Assembly: GCF_003417065.2 (NCBI RefSeq)
Contig: NZ_QVLT01000005.1
Coordinates: 1-64,000 of the forward strand
Reading direction: 5' to 3'
Source: Hymenobacter lapidiphilus
Lineage (GTDB): Bacteria; Bacteroidota; Bacteroidia; Cytophagales; Hymenobacteraceae
DNA: 64,000 bases
Numbering within the stretch: position 1 is the stretch's first letter; every line of letters starts with the position of its first letter. Of the stretch, positions 27,050 to 35,783 are shown piece after piece. The notes under the pieces were generated by a model. That model ran no database searches. It was given only the letters and a program-made list of their open reading frames with translations, and was not told the origin of the DNA. The translations under genes and the position numbers were made by a program.

Positions 27050-27440
27050 CGTCAGGTTCGTTAGGAGTGGGATTGGCTTGGGCGTGGCGCAGCAGCTCTT
27101 CCAGCTGGGCCGCGTCGAGGTTTTCTTCCTGGGCGAAAAACGATACCAGCCGGCTGAACGAGCCGCCGAAGTAGCCGCCCAGCAGCTTACCCAGCGAGAA
27201 GCGCCGGTACTCGTCGCGGCCTACCAGGGCGTGGTAGCGGTGGGTGCGCCCGAAAGCCTCGTGGCCCACGAAGCCCTTCTGGGCCAGAATGCGGATGATA
27301 GTGGACACCGTGGTAACGGCCGGACGCGGCGGTGGCAATGCGGGCACCATGTCCTTCACGAAGGAAGGGCCGTGCTGCCAGAGCACCTGCATCACCTGCT
27401 CCTCGGCGCGGGTTAGTTCGGGGAAAGTAGGGTCGGGCAT
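27006..27440 (-). CDS. BlaI/MecI/CopY family repressor
   Basis: 144 aa. Winged-helix start LTRAEEQVMQVLWQHGPSFV, recognition region PAVTTVSTIIRILAQKGFVG, and the wing AFGRTHRYHALV are typical. The C-terminal half holds the dimerisation helices and the peptidase-cleavage region (about residues 85-115). The overlap with the M56 gene and an operator-like palindrome in its own promoter (27532-27547) point to autoregulation. Despite the family name this need not concern beta-lactams: no beta-lactamase gene is near; a lipase-like gene is divergent. Confidence 0.9.
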   Translation of the reverse strand: MPDPTFPELTRAEEQVMQVLWQHGPSFVKDMVPALPPPRPAVTTVSTIIRILAQKGFVGHEAFGRTHRYHALVGRDEYRRFSLGKLLGGYFGGSFSRLVSFFAQEENLDAAQLEELLRHAQANPTPNEPDDASDPVSDHDGRPA

Positions 27441-27522
27441 AGATTTCTTATTTGGTTTTCGCTTTCCGATAGCGGTTAGAGGTGAAGCGGAAGCACCGGC
27501 TCGATGAGGCCGGCCGGTAAAT

Positions 27523-27553
27523 CAAATATGAAACTAATTTTTTAGTTATACAA
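27523..27553 (-). promoter_or_regulatory. Bacteroidota-type promoter of the blaI-M56 operon
   Basis: On the minus strand TTG (27553-27551), 20 bases, then CATATTTG (27530-27523), one mismatch from the Bacteroidota -7 consensus TAnnTTTG. It is about 80 bases upstream of the BlaI start codon and overlaps the palindrome at 27532-27547. Confidence 0.6.
27532..27547. promoter_or_regulatory. Probable BlaI operator palindrome
   Basis: AACTAA-TTTT-TTAGTT, a perfect 6-bp inverted repeat, lies inside the spacer between the -33 and -7 elements. A further half-site AACTAA follows at 27552-27557. Such placement would block RNA polymerase when bound. Confidence 0.6.
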
Positions 27554-27659
27554 CTAATATTTTGGCTGAAGGATAAAAAAGGCCTGTCCAGTCGCGGCCG
27601 GAACACGGAGGCAGCGGGCGGCGTTGGGTAGATTCGTTTGGTAACTAACCCGCGCATTT

Positions 27660-28895
27660 GTGCTGAATACCCTTGTTTCCCGTTTCTCCGCGCCCGGCTG
27701 GGCGGTGGCGCTGCTGTGGCTGACGCTGCTGGGCGTCGCGCCCGGCTGCAACAGCAGCTCGCCCGAACCCACTGCCGTTGCTCCGCCTACGGCCCCGCCG
27801 CCGGTAGCCCCGCCCGCGCCGGTGTTGGTGGGCAGCAGCCTCATCGGCGAGTATACCCCGGCCGAGCTGGCGGCGCGGGTGTCGAACATTCCATTAGTGG
27901 GTTCGTTGGCGCGCTATTCGGTGCGGGTGTACCGCCTCACCTACACCACCCAAAACACCGACGGCCGGCCGGTAACGGCCTCGGGGGCGGTGCTGGTGCC
28001 GGTGGCCCCGGCGGCCGTGCCGGTTATCAGCTACCAGCACGGCACGCTGCAGCCCGACGAGGAAACCCGCGCCCCTTCCTATTACAGCTCCCGCAGCGAA
28101 ATCTGGTCGGCCGTGTCGGTGCTGGCGGCTACGGGCCACGTGGTCTCGGCTCCCGACTATATCGGCTATGGTGCCTCTAAAGCCCTGCCGCACCCTTACG
28201 AGCACGGCGCCTCGCTGGCGTCGGCCTCGGCCGATATGCTGCGGGCTACCCGCGAGTTCTGCGCGCAGCAGAAAATTGGTGTCAATCAGAAGAACTTCCT
28301 GCTGGGCTACTCCGAGGGCGGCTACGCCACGATGGCACTGCACCAGCTGCTGGAAGAAAAGTACGCCGATACGCTGCCAGTTACGGCCAGCGCCCCCGGG
28401 GCCGGCGCCTACCACAAATCGGCCTTCGCTCGCTACATCATGAACTCGACCGAGCCGCTGAATTTTCTGAGCACCTACGTGTGGGTGCTGCGAACCTACG
28501 ACCGGGTGTACCAGCTCAACCGCCCGCTCGGCTACTACTACCAGCAGCCCTACGCCACCCGCCTGCAAACCGACCCATTCAGCGCGGTGCCCCAACAGGC
28601 GGCCGAGCTGTTCGCCCCCGCCTTCCGCCAGGCCGTACTCACCAGCTCCGACCCGGCCCTCTCGGCCACGCTAACTGCCAACGACGTGTACGACTGGCAG
28701 CCCCGCGCCCCGCTGGCCCTGTTCCACGGCACCGCCGACGATTACGTGCCCTTCTTCAACTCGGAAGACGCCTACAACGCTATGCGCGCCCGCGGCGCCA
28801 CGAAAGTTGAGCTGCGCCCGATTCCCGGCGGCACCCACTTCACCGCTGCCCCAACATATACTTTGCAGGCCTACGCGTTCATTTCGCAGTTTTAG
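27660..28895 (+). CDS. Secreted alpha/beta hydrolase (secretory lipase-like) lipoprotein
   Basis: 411 aa from GTG 27660; the first ATG-like codons are absent, so GTG is the best start. Signal peptide ends in GVAPGC (lipobox Cys about residue 30), then a Pro-rich linker PPTAPPPVAPPAPV. The hydrolase core has the nucleophile elbow GYSEGG (LLGYSEGGYATM), a preceding ISYQHGT, the acid DDYVPF (residue about 358) and His in GGTHF near the C-terminus, completing the Ser-Asp-His set. Resembles secretory lipases that act on lipid esters. It is divergent from the blaI operon; the AACTAA half-site lies 100 bases upstream, so joint control is possible. Confidence 0.85.
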   Translation: MLNTLVSRFSAPGWAVALLWLTLLGVAPGCNSSSPEPTAVAPPTAPPPVAPPAPVLVGSSLIGEYTPAELAARVSNIPLVGSLARYSVRVYRLTYTTQNTDGRPVTASGAVLVPVAPAAVPVISYQHGTLQPDEETRAPSYYSSRSEIWSAVSVLAATGHVVSAPDYIGYGASKALPHPYEHGASLASASADMLRATREFCAQQKIGVNQKNFLLGYSEGGYATMALHQLLEEKYADTLPVTASAPGAGAYHKSAFARYIMNSTEPLNFLSTYVWVLRTYDRVYQLNRPLGYYYQQPYATRLQTDPFSAVPQQAAELFAPAFRQAVLTSSDPALSATLTANDVYDWQPRAPLALFHGTADDYVPFFNSEDAYNAMRARGATKVELRPIPGGTHFTAAPTYTLQAYAFISQF

Positions 28896-28914
28896 GGTTG
28901 AATGCGTGAACGAC

Positions 28915-29262
28915 TCATTTACTCACTCTCAACCACGCGCCGCCCAGGGCTGCCAGCCCGCCCACCAACCCGGCGAGCAGGCCGCTGAGTAGCACCAGCA
29001 GCCAGGAGTTGCCGCCCAGTGGCAGCAGCGTGGCCACACGGCCGGCCAGCAGGCCCGCGCCGTTCAGGTTAAGCCAGGCGGCGGGCAGCCACCAGCTGAG
29101 CGCTACGCCCAGCAGCCCGGCCCCGAAAGCGGCCCTGGCCGAACCGCCCCGCCACGCGGCCAGCCCCAAGCACAGCGGCAGCACCACCCACCACGGCAGC
29201 AGCAGTTGGGCCAGGCTGGCCAGCACGAAAATCAGCAGGAAGAGGATAAAGAACGATTTCAT
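28915..29262 (-). CDS. Small hydrophobic membrane protein
   Basis: 115 aa, starting MKSFFILFLLIFVLASLAQL. Four hydrophobic segments separated by short loops (residues about 3-20, 25-38, 47-63, 82-105), very rich in Leu, Gly and Ala. No family recognised. It follows the penicillin-acylase-like gene's stop by 16 bases on the same strand order (29278 to 29262), so co-transcription is likely, but no functional link can be shown. Confidence 0.75.
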   Translation of the reverse strand: MKSFFILFLLIFVLASLAQLLLPWWVVLPLCLGLAAWRGGSARAAFGAGLLGVALSWWLPAAWLNLNGAGLLAGRVATLLPLGGNSWLLVLLSGLLAGLVGGLAALGGAWLRVSK

Positions 29263-29277
29263 AGGAATTGGGCTGGC

Positions 29278-31767
29278 CTACTTCTCCAGCCGCCAGGCGG
29301 CTTGTAGGCGGGGGTGGTTTTCGTCGGCGGCTTGCAGAAATACCAGCTCGTCGAGGCGGCCGGTGCGCCAGCTTTCCAGCATGTCGTCGTAATAGGCCGA
29401 GGCGGGGTTGCCGCTCTGGCCGCCGGGGAAGATGCCATAGGCGCGCACCGGCGTCGCCAGATCCACCACCATACGCCAGGAGGGGCCGTTGCGCGGGCCG
29501 GTGGCATTCACGCTGCCGGGGCTGCCGCCGCACACCACATCCTGGTGGCCGAAGCCGGGCAGCTGGGCCAGGTGGTTGATGTCGGTGCTTTTCTGGTTGG
29601 CCCAGGCCCATTTCGGCCCCAGCGGCCCGAACTTGCGGGTCAGCGAATCCAAGGCAAACTGTAGGGAAGTGGTGAGCAGGTCGGGGGTGGTTTCGCGTTG
29701 GGGCGTGCGGCGGTCGTCAATCCAGGGGCTGCGGGGCTCGGAAAGCAGTAGCTGGTTGGTCCGGTCGCGGGCCGGTAAGCGCATTTCCAGGCCGGTGGCT
29801 TGCTTGCCGAAGTCATCCTCCCAGAGCCGCCGCACCAACTCCTGGTACCAGAGCTCGAAAAGGGTGGCCCCCACAGCTTCCGCAGAATAGTGGTAATCCC
29901 AGCGGGCCAGCAGGCGGCGGGCGGAGGCCTCGGAAGTAGCCGGAGTGGTGGTTGCGGCCGTGGCCGGAGCAGCCGTTGCGCCAGTAGCTACGGCGGCGGG
30001 CAGATTCGCCAGCATCCAGGGTAGCATCAGTTGCGCGTTAAGCCCCAAATCATCGTTTTGTAGCTCCCGCAGCGTGTCGGCGGTGGCGCGGCGCATGCGG
30101 GCCAGCTGCCCGTTGATGCGGTGAGCCCGGTCCCAGGGGGCGTAATCCCAGCCCAGGTAATACGGGTAGCCCGGCCCGGCCGAGTGCTGGTTGGCCGACG
30201 ACACGTAGCCGCGGGCCGGATTCAGCACCCGCGGCGTCTGGCTCATCGGAATCCATCCCTGCCAGTCCTGGCGCGGGTCGGAGCCGTCGAGGATGAACTT
30301 GCCCTGCTCGGCGTATTTGAGCGGGAAGAGGCCGTTGGGCCGAATGGCCACGTCGCCGCTGCGGCTGGCGAAGATAAAGTTCTGAGCCGGTGAGGCGTAG
30401 GTACGCAGTGCCCGGTCGTAGTCCTGGTAGTTGCGGGCGCGGTTGAGCTTCACGAAGGCCAGCACCTCGTTGGCCCCGGCGGCATCGTGGGCCGTCCAGC
30501 GCAGGGCGTGGCGCACGGGCGTCTGCTTGTTGAAAACCGTTTCGTTCTGGTCGTACACGACCGGGCCGTGGTGGGTGTAGAGTACGGTATCGAGGCGGTC
30601 GGGGCGGCCGCGCACGGCAATGCGCTCCACCACCCGGCGTACCGGTTTCCAGCGCCCGGCGTGCCAGTATTCGCGGCGGCGGGCGTCTTTGAACTTCAGC
30701 TGGTACCAGTCGAGCACGTCGCCGCCCACGTTGGTTACGCCCCAGGCCACCTCGGCATTGAAGCCGATGATGACGGCCGGCGCGCCCGGAATCGTGACGC
30801 CGTACACGTTCTGGCCCGGCCCGTGCAGCTGCACCTGGTACCAGATGCTGGGCAGGTTAAGCTGCAGATGCGGGTCGTTGGCCAGCAGCGGCCGGCCCGA
30901 AGCGGTGCGGCTGCCCGCCACCGCAAAGTTGTTGGACCCCAACTCGGCATCGGGCTCGCGGGTGGGCACCAGGCCCGACACAGCGGCGGCAAACGGCACC
31001 GGCGCGGGCGGCACCGGCAGCGGCTGAAAACCGAGCGGTGTGCCGTCGGGCACCACTGGGTCGGCGCGGAAGGGGAAGTCGGGGAACAGGTCGCGGGTGA
31101 CGTCGGGGCCATATTTGCTAAGGATGTTGCTCAGGCGCAAATCGTCGGAGCGGCCGCTTAGGTCCCAGGCCATGAGCTTGAGCAGCAGGGCGCACTTAAG
31201 CGGCTGCCACGGCTCGGGCGCGTAGTCGAGCAGCTTGTACTCAAACGGATACTCGCGGGGGCTGAGCTGGCTGATGTAGGCATTCACGCCCGCCGAGTAA
31301 GACTCCAGCACCAGCCGGGTGGTGTCGTTTTTCAGCATTTCGCGCAGCGAGTTTTCGGCTCCGAAAGGCAGGCCCATGCGGCGCTGAAACCGGTCGTACT
31401 CCAGCGCCCGCTCGCCCACGACTTCCGAGATGCGGCCGGCCGCCACGCGGGTCATAAACTCCATCTGCCAGAGCCGGTCGCGGGCCGTGAGGTAGCCCTG
31501 GGCGTAGTACAGGTCGTGGTCGTTGTCGGCGAAGATGTGGGGCACCCGCCGGTCATCGAAGCGCACGCGCACCGTTTGGTGCAGGCCGGGCAGGCGCAGG
31601 GTTTGCTGGTCGGGGAAGTCGGCGGCCGATTCGCCGTTCTGCCAGAAGCCCTGGTAGGGGCTCAGCAGCCGGGCCACGGGGGGCACGTCGCCTTGTTTGG
31701 TATTCAGCACCCACGCCAGTACAACGGCGGTGAGTAGGGCCAGCACAGGTTTCAGCCAACGCAGCAT
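29278..31767 (-). CDS. Penicillin acylase family protein (Ntn hydrolase)
   Basis: 829 aa from ATG 31767 (MLRWLKPVLALL), which gives a hydrophobic N-terminal anchor; the extra 15 codons before it are unsupported. The autocatalytic cleavage site precedes Ser278 in LGSNNFAVAG; the mature beta chain then starts with Ser as nucleophile. Other conserved parts: RDRLWQMEFM, AGRISEV, IPGAPAVIIGFNAEVAWGVT. Family members hydrolyse amides such as acyl-homoserine lactones or aculeacin; the substrate here cannot be told. Likely exported and membrane-attached. A small membrane-protein gene follows closely. Confidence 0.9.
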   Translation of the reverse strand: MLRWLKPVLALLTAVVLAWVLNTKQGDVPPVARLLSPYQGFWQNGESAADFPDQQTLRLPGLHQTVRVRFDDRRVPHIFADNDHDLYYAQGYLTARDRLWQMEFMTRVAAGRISEVVGERALEYDRFQRRMGLPFGAENSLREMLKNDTTRLVLESYSAGVNAYISQLSPREYPFEYKLLDYAPEPWQPLKCALLLKLMAWDLSGRSDDLRLSNILSKYGPDVTRDLFPDFPFRADPVVPDGTPLGFQPLPVPPAPVPFAAAVSGLVPTREPDAELGSNNFAVAGSRTASGRPLLANDPHLQLNLPSIWYQVQLHGPGQNVYGVTIPGAPAVIIGFNAEVAWGVTNVGGDVLDWYQLKFKDARRREYWHAGRWKPVRRVVERIAVRGRPDRLDTVLYTHHGPVVYDQNETVFNKQTPVRHALRWTAHDAAGANEVLAFVKLNRARNYQDYDRALRTYASPAQNFIFASRSGDVAIRPNGLFPLKYAEQGKFILDGSDPRQDWQGWIPMSQTPRVLNPARGYVSSANQHSAGPGYPYYLGWDYAPWDRAHRINGQLARMRRATADTLRELQNDDLGLNAQLMLPWMLANLPAAVATGATAAPATAATTTPATSEASARRLLARWDYHYSAEAVGATLFELWYQELVRRLWEDDFGKQATGLEMRLPARDRTNQLLLSEPRSPWIDDRRTPQRETTPDLLTTSLQFALDSLTRKFGPLGPKWAWANQKSTDINHLAQLPGFGHQDVVCGGSPGSVNATGPRNGPSWRMVVDLATPVRAYGIFPGGQSGNPASAYYDDMLESWRTGRLDELVFLQAADENHPRLQAAWRLEK

Positions 31768-31910
31768 AAGCAATCCGGATTTTCCAAGGAGCAAGGAGCC
31801 GGAAGGTAGCAAATGCCGGGCGTTGTTGCGGTTGAAATAATGGGCTGCCTAGTCAACCGCGTCCCTAGAAACACGGCTTGTCGGTAGTAAACCCGGCGTA
31901 CCAAAAGCCA

Positions 31911-31971
31911 CAAAGCCCCGGCAGGACGACACCGACCATACAACGGTCGGTGTCGTCCTGCCGGGGCTTTG
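31911..31971. terminator. Long perfect terminator-like hairpin
   Basis: 27-bp perfect arms CAAAGCCCCGGCAGGACGAC... (31911-31937) and 31945-31971 with a 7-base loop. It lies downstream of the barrel protein gene whose stop is at 32019, and upstream of the penicillin-acylase start. No T-run of note, so a repeat is also possible. Confidence 0.65.
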
Positions 31972-32018
31972 GCGCGGCAGTTGCGGAGAGTAATGGACCG
32001 CAACTGCCAGCGCCGTCG

Positions 32019-32603
32019 TTAGTTTCGGGGCAGGTAGATGCGGAAGCCCAGGTTAAGGCCCAGCGTCCCGCCCCCAAATACCTCCTTGTCGCCGCTGGTA
32101 CGTTGGTACGTTACCAGGCCCTCCAGGCCCACCGCCGGGGTGATGAAGTAGGAGTAGCCCAGGCCGGCTTTGGCCAGGAAGTTTACGTCGGTGTTAGACT
32201 CATTCATTCTGCTAGTACCGCCTTTAAAGCGGGTACTGTTGAGTACACCGCCCGCGCTCAACTCGCCAAACACCCGGTGCTTGCTCTCCGAAGGCACATA
32301 GTAGCGTAACCAAGGTAGTAGCCCAAGGCTTAACCCGCGGTTGCTTATGCCATCGGCCACATCAAGCTTGAGGCGCGAATAGCCAAACGGCACGGCGGCC
32401 CCCACGGCTAGGTTATCGGCCACGAAAACGCCCACCGACGGAATCAGCGTTCCGGAAAAACGCTTGCTAAAATCGTTGCTCTGGAACGTGAAGTCGCCAC
32501 CACTCAAACCCAGTACGCGGGTGCCCTGGGTGGTTTGGGCCTGGGCGGCATTGCCGGCCAGGAGGCCCCCCGCCAGGAGTGGGAGGAAAAGAAATTTATG
32601 CAT
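32019..32603 (-). CDS. Outer membrane beta-barrel protein
   Basis: 194 aa from ATG 32603 (MHKFLFLPLLAGGLLAG, signal peptide cut near AAQA). The rest shows alternating hydrophobic beta-strands: LAVGAAVPFGYS, LSLGLLPWLRYYV, LGYSYFITPAVGLEG, LGLNLGFRIYLP. This matches the small Bacteroidota outer-membrane beta-barrel families (OmpA-type or PorT-like barrels) without a peptidoglycan-binding domain. Function unknown. Monocistronic: hairpins at 31911-31971 and 32681-32733 border it. Confidence 0.8.
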   Translation of the reverse strand: MHKFLFLPLLAGGLLAGNAAQAQTTQGTRVLGLSGGDFTFQSNDFSKRFSGTLIPSVGVFVADNLAVGAAVPFGYSRLKLDVADGISNRGLSLGLLPWLRYYVPSESKHRVFGELSAGGVLNSTRFKGGTSRMNESNTDVNFLAKAGLGYSYFITPAVGLEGLVTYQRTSGDKEVFGGGTLGLNLGFRIYLPRN

Positions 32604-32680
32604 TGGTACTATATAATAGAAGATGAATGGATGCGCGAATAACGGCATTGCAAACCATAAATTGCCCTGTTCAGAGGCCT

Positions 32681-32733
32681 GAAAGCCCGTTGCGCCACTT
32701 TCCCGGGGTAGGAGAGTGGCGCAACGGGCTTTC
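32681..32733. terminator. Terminator between rlpA and the barrel gene
   Basis: 19-bp perfect arms GAAAGCCCGTTGCGCCACT (32681-32699) and 32715-32733. It lies just beyond the rlpA stop at 32764 on the minus strand, where it should end rlpA transcription. Confidence 0.7.
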
Positions 32734-32763
32734 GTAGGCGGTACCAGTCGTGGGCTGCGGCTG

Positions 32764-33579
32764 CTACAGGTTTTCGGTTTGGCGTACTAGGCCGGCCACC
32801 CCGGCGCGGGCCAGGCGCAGGCGCAGGGCGTTGGCCTCGGCCGCGGTGGCGAATCGGCCAACAACTACCCGGTTAAGCGTTTTGCCCTGGGCCGAAGTGC
32901 CGGTGAGCGTGGTGATGAACATAGCAGGCTCCAGGCCCTGAATCTTGTCCATCACGGCGCGGGCATTGCGCACGTCGCCGAAAGTGCCGGCCTGCACCAC
33001 GAAAGAAGCAGTTGGCTCGGCCTTTAGGGCCAGGTCGGCGACTTCGGTGTTGCCGGCGGCAATGTTGGTGTGCAGCACGGCCGTTTCAATGGCGTCGGCG
33101 GCCAGGGCCTGCAGGTCGTCGGGGGCGTTGGTGGGCCCCAGGGGCGTGGTGCCGGGTACCACTTCGGCCACTACCGACACGGCTCCCTGCGTGATGATGC
33201 CCAGCGGGCGGGCGGCTACTTCGGCCAGATCGAGGATGCGCTGATGACGGAACGGGCCGCGGTCGGACACGCGCACCACCACCGCTTCGCCGGTTTTGGG
33301 ATTCGAAACGCGCAAACGAGTACCGAAGGGCAGGGTTTTATGGGCGCAGGTGTACTGGTTGCGGTCGAACCGCTCGCCGCTGCTGGTGCGGCGGCCCTGA
33401 AACTCGCGGCCGTACCAGGAGGCGCGGCCCCGCAGAATAGTGCTCTTTTTGGCGGTAGTGGCGGCTTTTTCGTCGTCCGTCAGCTTGGCTGTACGGGCCT
33501 CAGCCGATTGCAGCGTCAGCAGGGCCGTTAGGCCAACTAGCAGCAAGCTTGATACATACCGTCGGTAGAGCACTTTCAT
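32764..33579 (-). CDS. rlpA: Septal ring lytic transglycosylase RlpA family protein with SPOR domain
   Basis: 271 aa. Signal peptide MKVLYRRYVSSLLLVGLTAL ends near AEA. The double-psi beta-barrel holds GRASWYGREFQGRRTSSGE (about residues 51-69), the YTCAHKTLPFGTRLRV block and VRVSDRGPF. A C-terminal SPOR domain (about 190-271; SFVVQAGTFGDVRNARAVMD) binds denuded glycan at the septum. RlpA cleaves naked peptidoglycan strands during division. Many Bacteroidota homologues lack a lipobox, and none is seen here. A -7 element TAGATTTG at 33605-33612 lies just upstream. Confidence 0.9.
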   Translation of the reverse strand: MKVLYRRYVSSLLLVGLTALLTLQSAEARTAKLTDDEKAATTAKKSTILRGRASWYGREFQGRRTSSGERFDRNQYTCAHKTLPFGTRLRVSNPKTGEAVVVRVSDRGPFRHQRILDLAEVAARPLGIITQGAVSVVAEVVPGTTPLGPTNAPDDLQALAADAIETAVLHTNIAAGNTEVADLALKAEPTASFVVQAGTFGDVRNARAVMDKIQGLEPAMFITTLTGTSAQGKTLNRVVVGRFATAAEANALRLRLARAGVAGLVRQTENL

Positions 33580-33946
33580 CCGGGGAATCGGTTGGTGAGT
33601 GCGACAAATCTAGAAGCGTCAGCTAAAGCGAAGCTTACAGCCCAAATCGTGTCCCTACAGCTTTAGGCATTAAATTGATCTTTTTTTATAATCGTTGTAT
33701 TAAAATAATTTGAAGTAACGCTGCCAAATAGGCGTTTGTGTTTAGTTGATACGCTTTTTGTACTCTTTTCAGATGATAGAAGGGCCGGTTGATAAATGCG
33801 ACTATGCGCCGGTGAAAAAATTCGGGCTTCCGGCAGCCAAAGTAGCCGGCAGGGTGGTTGCAGATGTCGGGAAATTGTGGTAAGAGAAGTAAGGATCAGT
33901 TGGCGGTTACCCACTGTCAACCAGCGTCTGATGCTTACCTTCGGGA
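33580..33946. other. Intergenic gap between rlpA and the DUF72 gene
   Basis: 367 bases with no credible gene. The middle (about 33660-33780) is strongly AT-rich (TTTTTTTATAATCGTTG, ATTAAAATAATTTG), unlike the rest of the window; an 85-codon minus-strand reading frame there has no protein-like features. Near rlpA lies TAGATTTG (minus, 33612-33605), a perfect match to TAnnTTTG, about 25 bases from the rlpA start; a matching -33 TTG was not found at the right distance. Confidence 0.5.
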
Positions 33947-34861
33947 ATGGATTTTGGCCGCCTTTCCGACCTGCGCTACGTTGATTTCCGGCTGCCCGCC
34001 GACCACCCCGAAACGGCTGCCGTGCTGGCCCGGGCTCTGCCCGCGCAGCCGGCCCCGCCGGCCGTGTACGTGGGCTGCCCCATCTGGACGAACAAGGCCT
34101 GGCTGGGCTCCTACTTCCCGCAGGGCATCAAAGACGCTGACTACCTACACCATTACGCCCGGCAGTTCAACAGCATCGAGCTCAACACCACGCACTACCG
34201 CATCCCCGACGCGCCCACCGTGCGCAAGTGGCGCGAGGCGGTACCTGAGTCGTTCCGGTTCTGCCCCAAAATCCCACAAATCATCAGCCACGACCGGGCC
34301 CTGTACAACGCCGACGACCTGACTGTGAGCTTCTGCCGCGCCATTGAGGGGCTGGGTCCTACGCTGGGCCACGCGTTTCTGCAGCTGCCGCCCACTTTCG
34401 GGCCCGAGCACCTGCGACGTCTGGAGCGCTACCTGCTCGATTTTCCGGCCTTCGTGCCACTGGCCGTAGAGCTGCGCCACCCCGGTTGGTTTTCTGATGC
34501 CGGTTTGCTGGCCACCGTAACGGCCATGCTCGAAGCCCTGGGCAAGCCGCTGGTCATCAGCGACGTGGCCGGCCGCCGCGACGCGCTGCACCAGCGCCTG
34601 ACCACGCCCACGGCCTTCGTGCGCCTCAACGGCCACGGCCTCATCGACTCCGACTTCCGTCGCGCCGACGACTGGGCCGCCCGCGTAGCCGGCTGGCTCG
34701 AAGCGGGCCTGCACACGGCCTACCTATTCATCCACCAGAAAGACATCCTGCACTCCCCGCTCTGGGCCGAGCACTTTCTGCGCCGCCTGCACGAGCTGAC
34801 CGGTATGGCCGTACAACCGCCCCGGGTAATTCCGCAGCCGGTGCAGGGTAGCCTGTTTTAG
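33947..34861 (+). CDS. DUF72 domain-containing protein
   Basis: 304 aa. The first about 40 residues are variable; the DUF72 core starts at VYVGCPIWTNKAWLGSYFP and contains FNSIELNTTHYRIP, FCPKIPQIISHD, FLQLPPTFGP, VELRHPGWF and the end FIHQKDILHSPLWA. The fold is a TIM barrel of unknown activity, found widely in bacteria and archaea. ATG at 33947 gives a plausible N-terminus; an upstream alternative is not required. Single-gene transcript, convergent with the gene at 34897. Confidence 0.88.
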   Translation: MDFGRLSDLRYVDFRLPADHPETAAVLARALPAQPAPPAVYVGCPIWTNKAWLGSYFPQGIKDADYLHHYARQFNSIELNTTHYRIPDAPTVRKWREAVPESFRFCPKIPQIISHDRALYNADDLTVSFCRAIEGLGPTLGHAFLQLPPTFGPEHLRRLERYLLDFPAFVPLAVELRHPGWFSDAGLLATVTAMLEALGKPLVISDVAGRRDALHQRLTTPTAFVRLNGHGLIDSDFRRADDWAARVAGWLEAGLHTAYLFIHQKDILHSPLWAEHFLRRLHELTGMAVQPPRVIPQPVQGSLF

Positions 34862-34896
34862 GAGAAGGAGATTCAGCAGGCGCTCTAGGTCAATGG

Positions 34897-35610
34897 CTAC
34901 TTGTGAATCAGACTGATTTTAACGCCTAACTCCAGGCCTATTCCCAGTGCCCGGCTTTGGGTAGGCGCTGAAGCAGGATTGTAGCGGTAGGCACGCGAGT
35001 TGGCCACTCCGGCGCCGATATAGGCATCGAGGAGGCCCCGGCTGCCCAGCTGGCGCTGTATGCCCCAGCGCCCCGTTAGGCTGCTGTAGTCGTATTCAAA
35101 AGAGCGTCGGTTGAAATTGTAGGGAAGGTCGCGGCGGAAGTAGTTGTTGAGCTGTAGGGCCACGTAAGGCCCCTCGTACGGGCCCGTCCGGCGGCCTTTG
35201 GCGTGCCGCTTCTCCTGGTTGTAATAGTGGCGGATACCGGCATCGATGCCCAGCTGCTCCAGCTTCAGGCCCTCCCGGTTCGTTGAAAAGCCGATGCGCC
35301 GTTCGCCGATATTCCAGAGGCTGGAGCCGTTGAGCGTAGCCGTCCACCCGGGAGTCAGCTGCTGCTCAACACCCAGCACTAAAGGCAGCGACAAACCCCG
35401 GAAGCCTCCGTAGCCCGAACCATCGAACAGCCCCGTTCCAAGTTTGAGGAGAGGCCCGGTCCGGGTGAGGGCGTCGGTGGTTAGGGGGGTGGGGTTCCCC
35501 GGTGCCGCAGGGTCTGGGGCCGTGGGGGCCTGCTGGGCGAAGGCGGCCGGACTGGCCAGCAGCAGGGCGGCCGCGGTCAGGCCGGCGGCAGTCAGCAAAG
35601 AAATACGCAT
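34897..35610 (-). CDS. Secreted beta-barrel-like protein
   Basis: 237 aa. Signal peptide MRISLLTAAGLTAAALLLAS with cleavage after AFAQ, then a low-complexity Ala/Pro linker (QQAPTAPDPAAPGNPTPL). The remaining part shows amphipathic strands: GLSLPLVLGVEQQLTPGWTA, YVALQLNNYF, LLDAYIGAGVAN, LGIGLELGVKISLI. That is typical of small Bacteroidota outer membrane proteins. No specific family recognised. It faces the DUF72 gene convergently, 35 bases apart. Confidence 0.75.
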   Translation of the reverse strand: MRISLLTAAGLTAAALLLASPAAFAQQAPTAPDPAAPGNPTPLTTDALTRTGPLLKLGTGLFDGSGYGGFRGLSLPLVLGVEQQLTPGWTATLNGSSLWNIGERRIGFSTNREGLKLEQLGIDAGIRHYYNQEKRHAKGRRTGPYEGPYVALQLNNYFRRDLPYNFNRRSFEYDYSSLTGRWGIQRQLGSRGLLDAYIGAGVANSRAYRYNPASAPTQSRALGIGLELGVKISLIHK

Positions 35611-35783
35611 AACAGATAATGGGGAGAAGGAAGAATTTGATAGCAGGAGTTCGGGCAGATATTACGAGGTTGCATCGAGCAGCTAATTACGATGCATAAC
35701 CGGCGTAACCACTGGGAATTAACCCGATGAAATATCTCGATTTGACAGCCCGCCGGCCCACTTATTCCCGTATGTATTCCGGT

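Noticed and set aside
25653-27440. Beta-lactam resistance locus
   Set aside because: The BlaI/M56 type alone does not imply it; no beta-lactamase or penicillin-binding protein gene is near.
29278-31767. True penicillin acylase
   Set aside because: Only the family fold and the nucleophile Ser are clear; many members act on acyl-homoserine lactones or other amides, so no substrate is claimed.
33663-33920. 85-codon minus-strand frame in the AT-rich gap
   Set aside because: No ribosome site, no conserved composition, and it sits in what looks like promoter DNA of rlpA.
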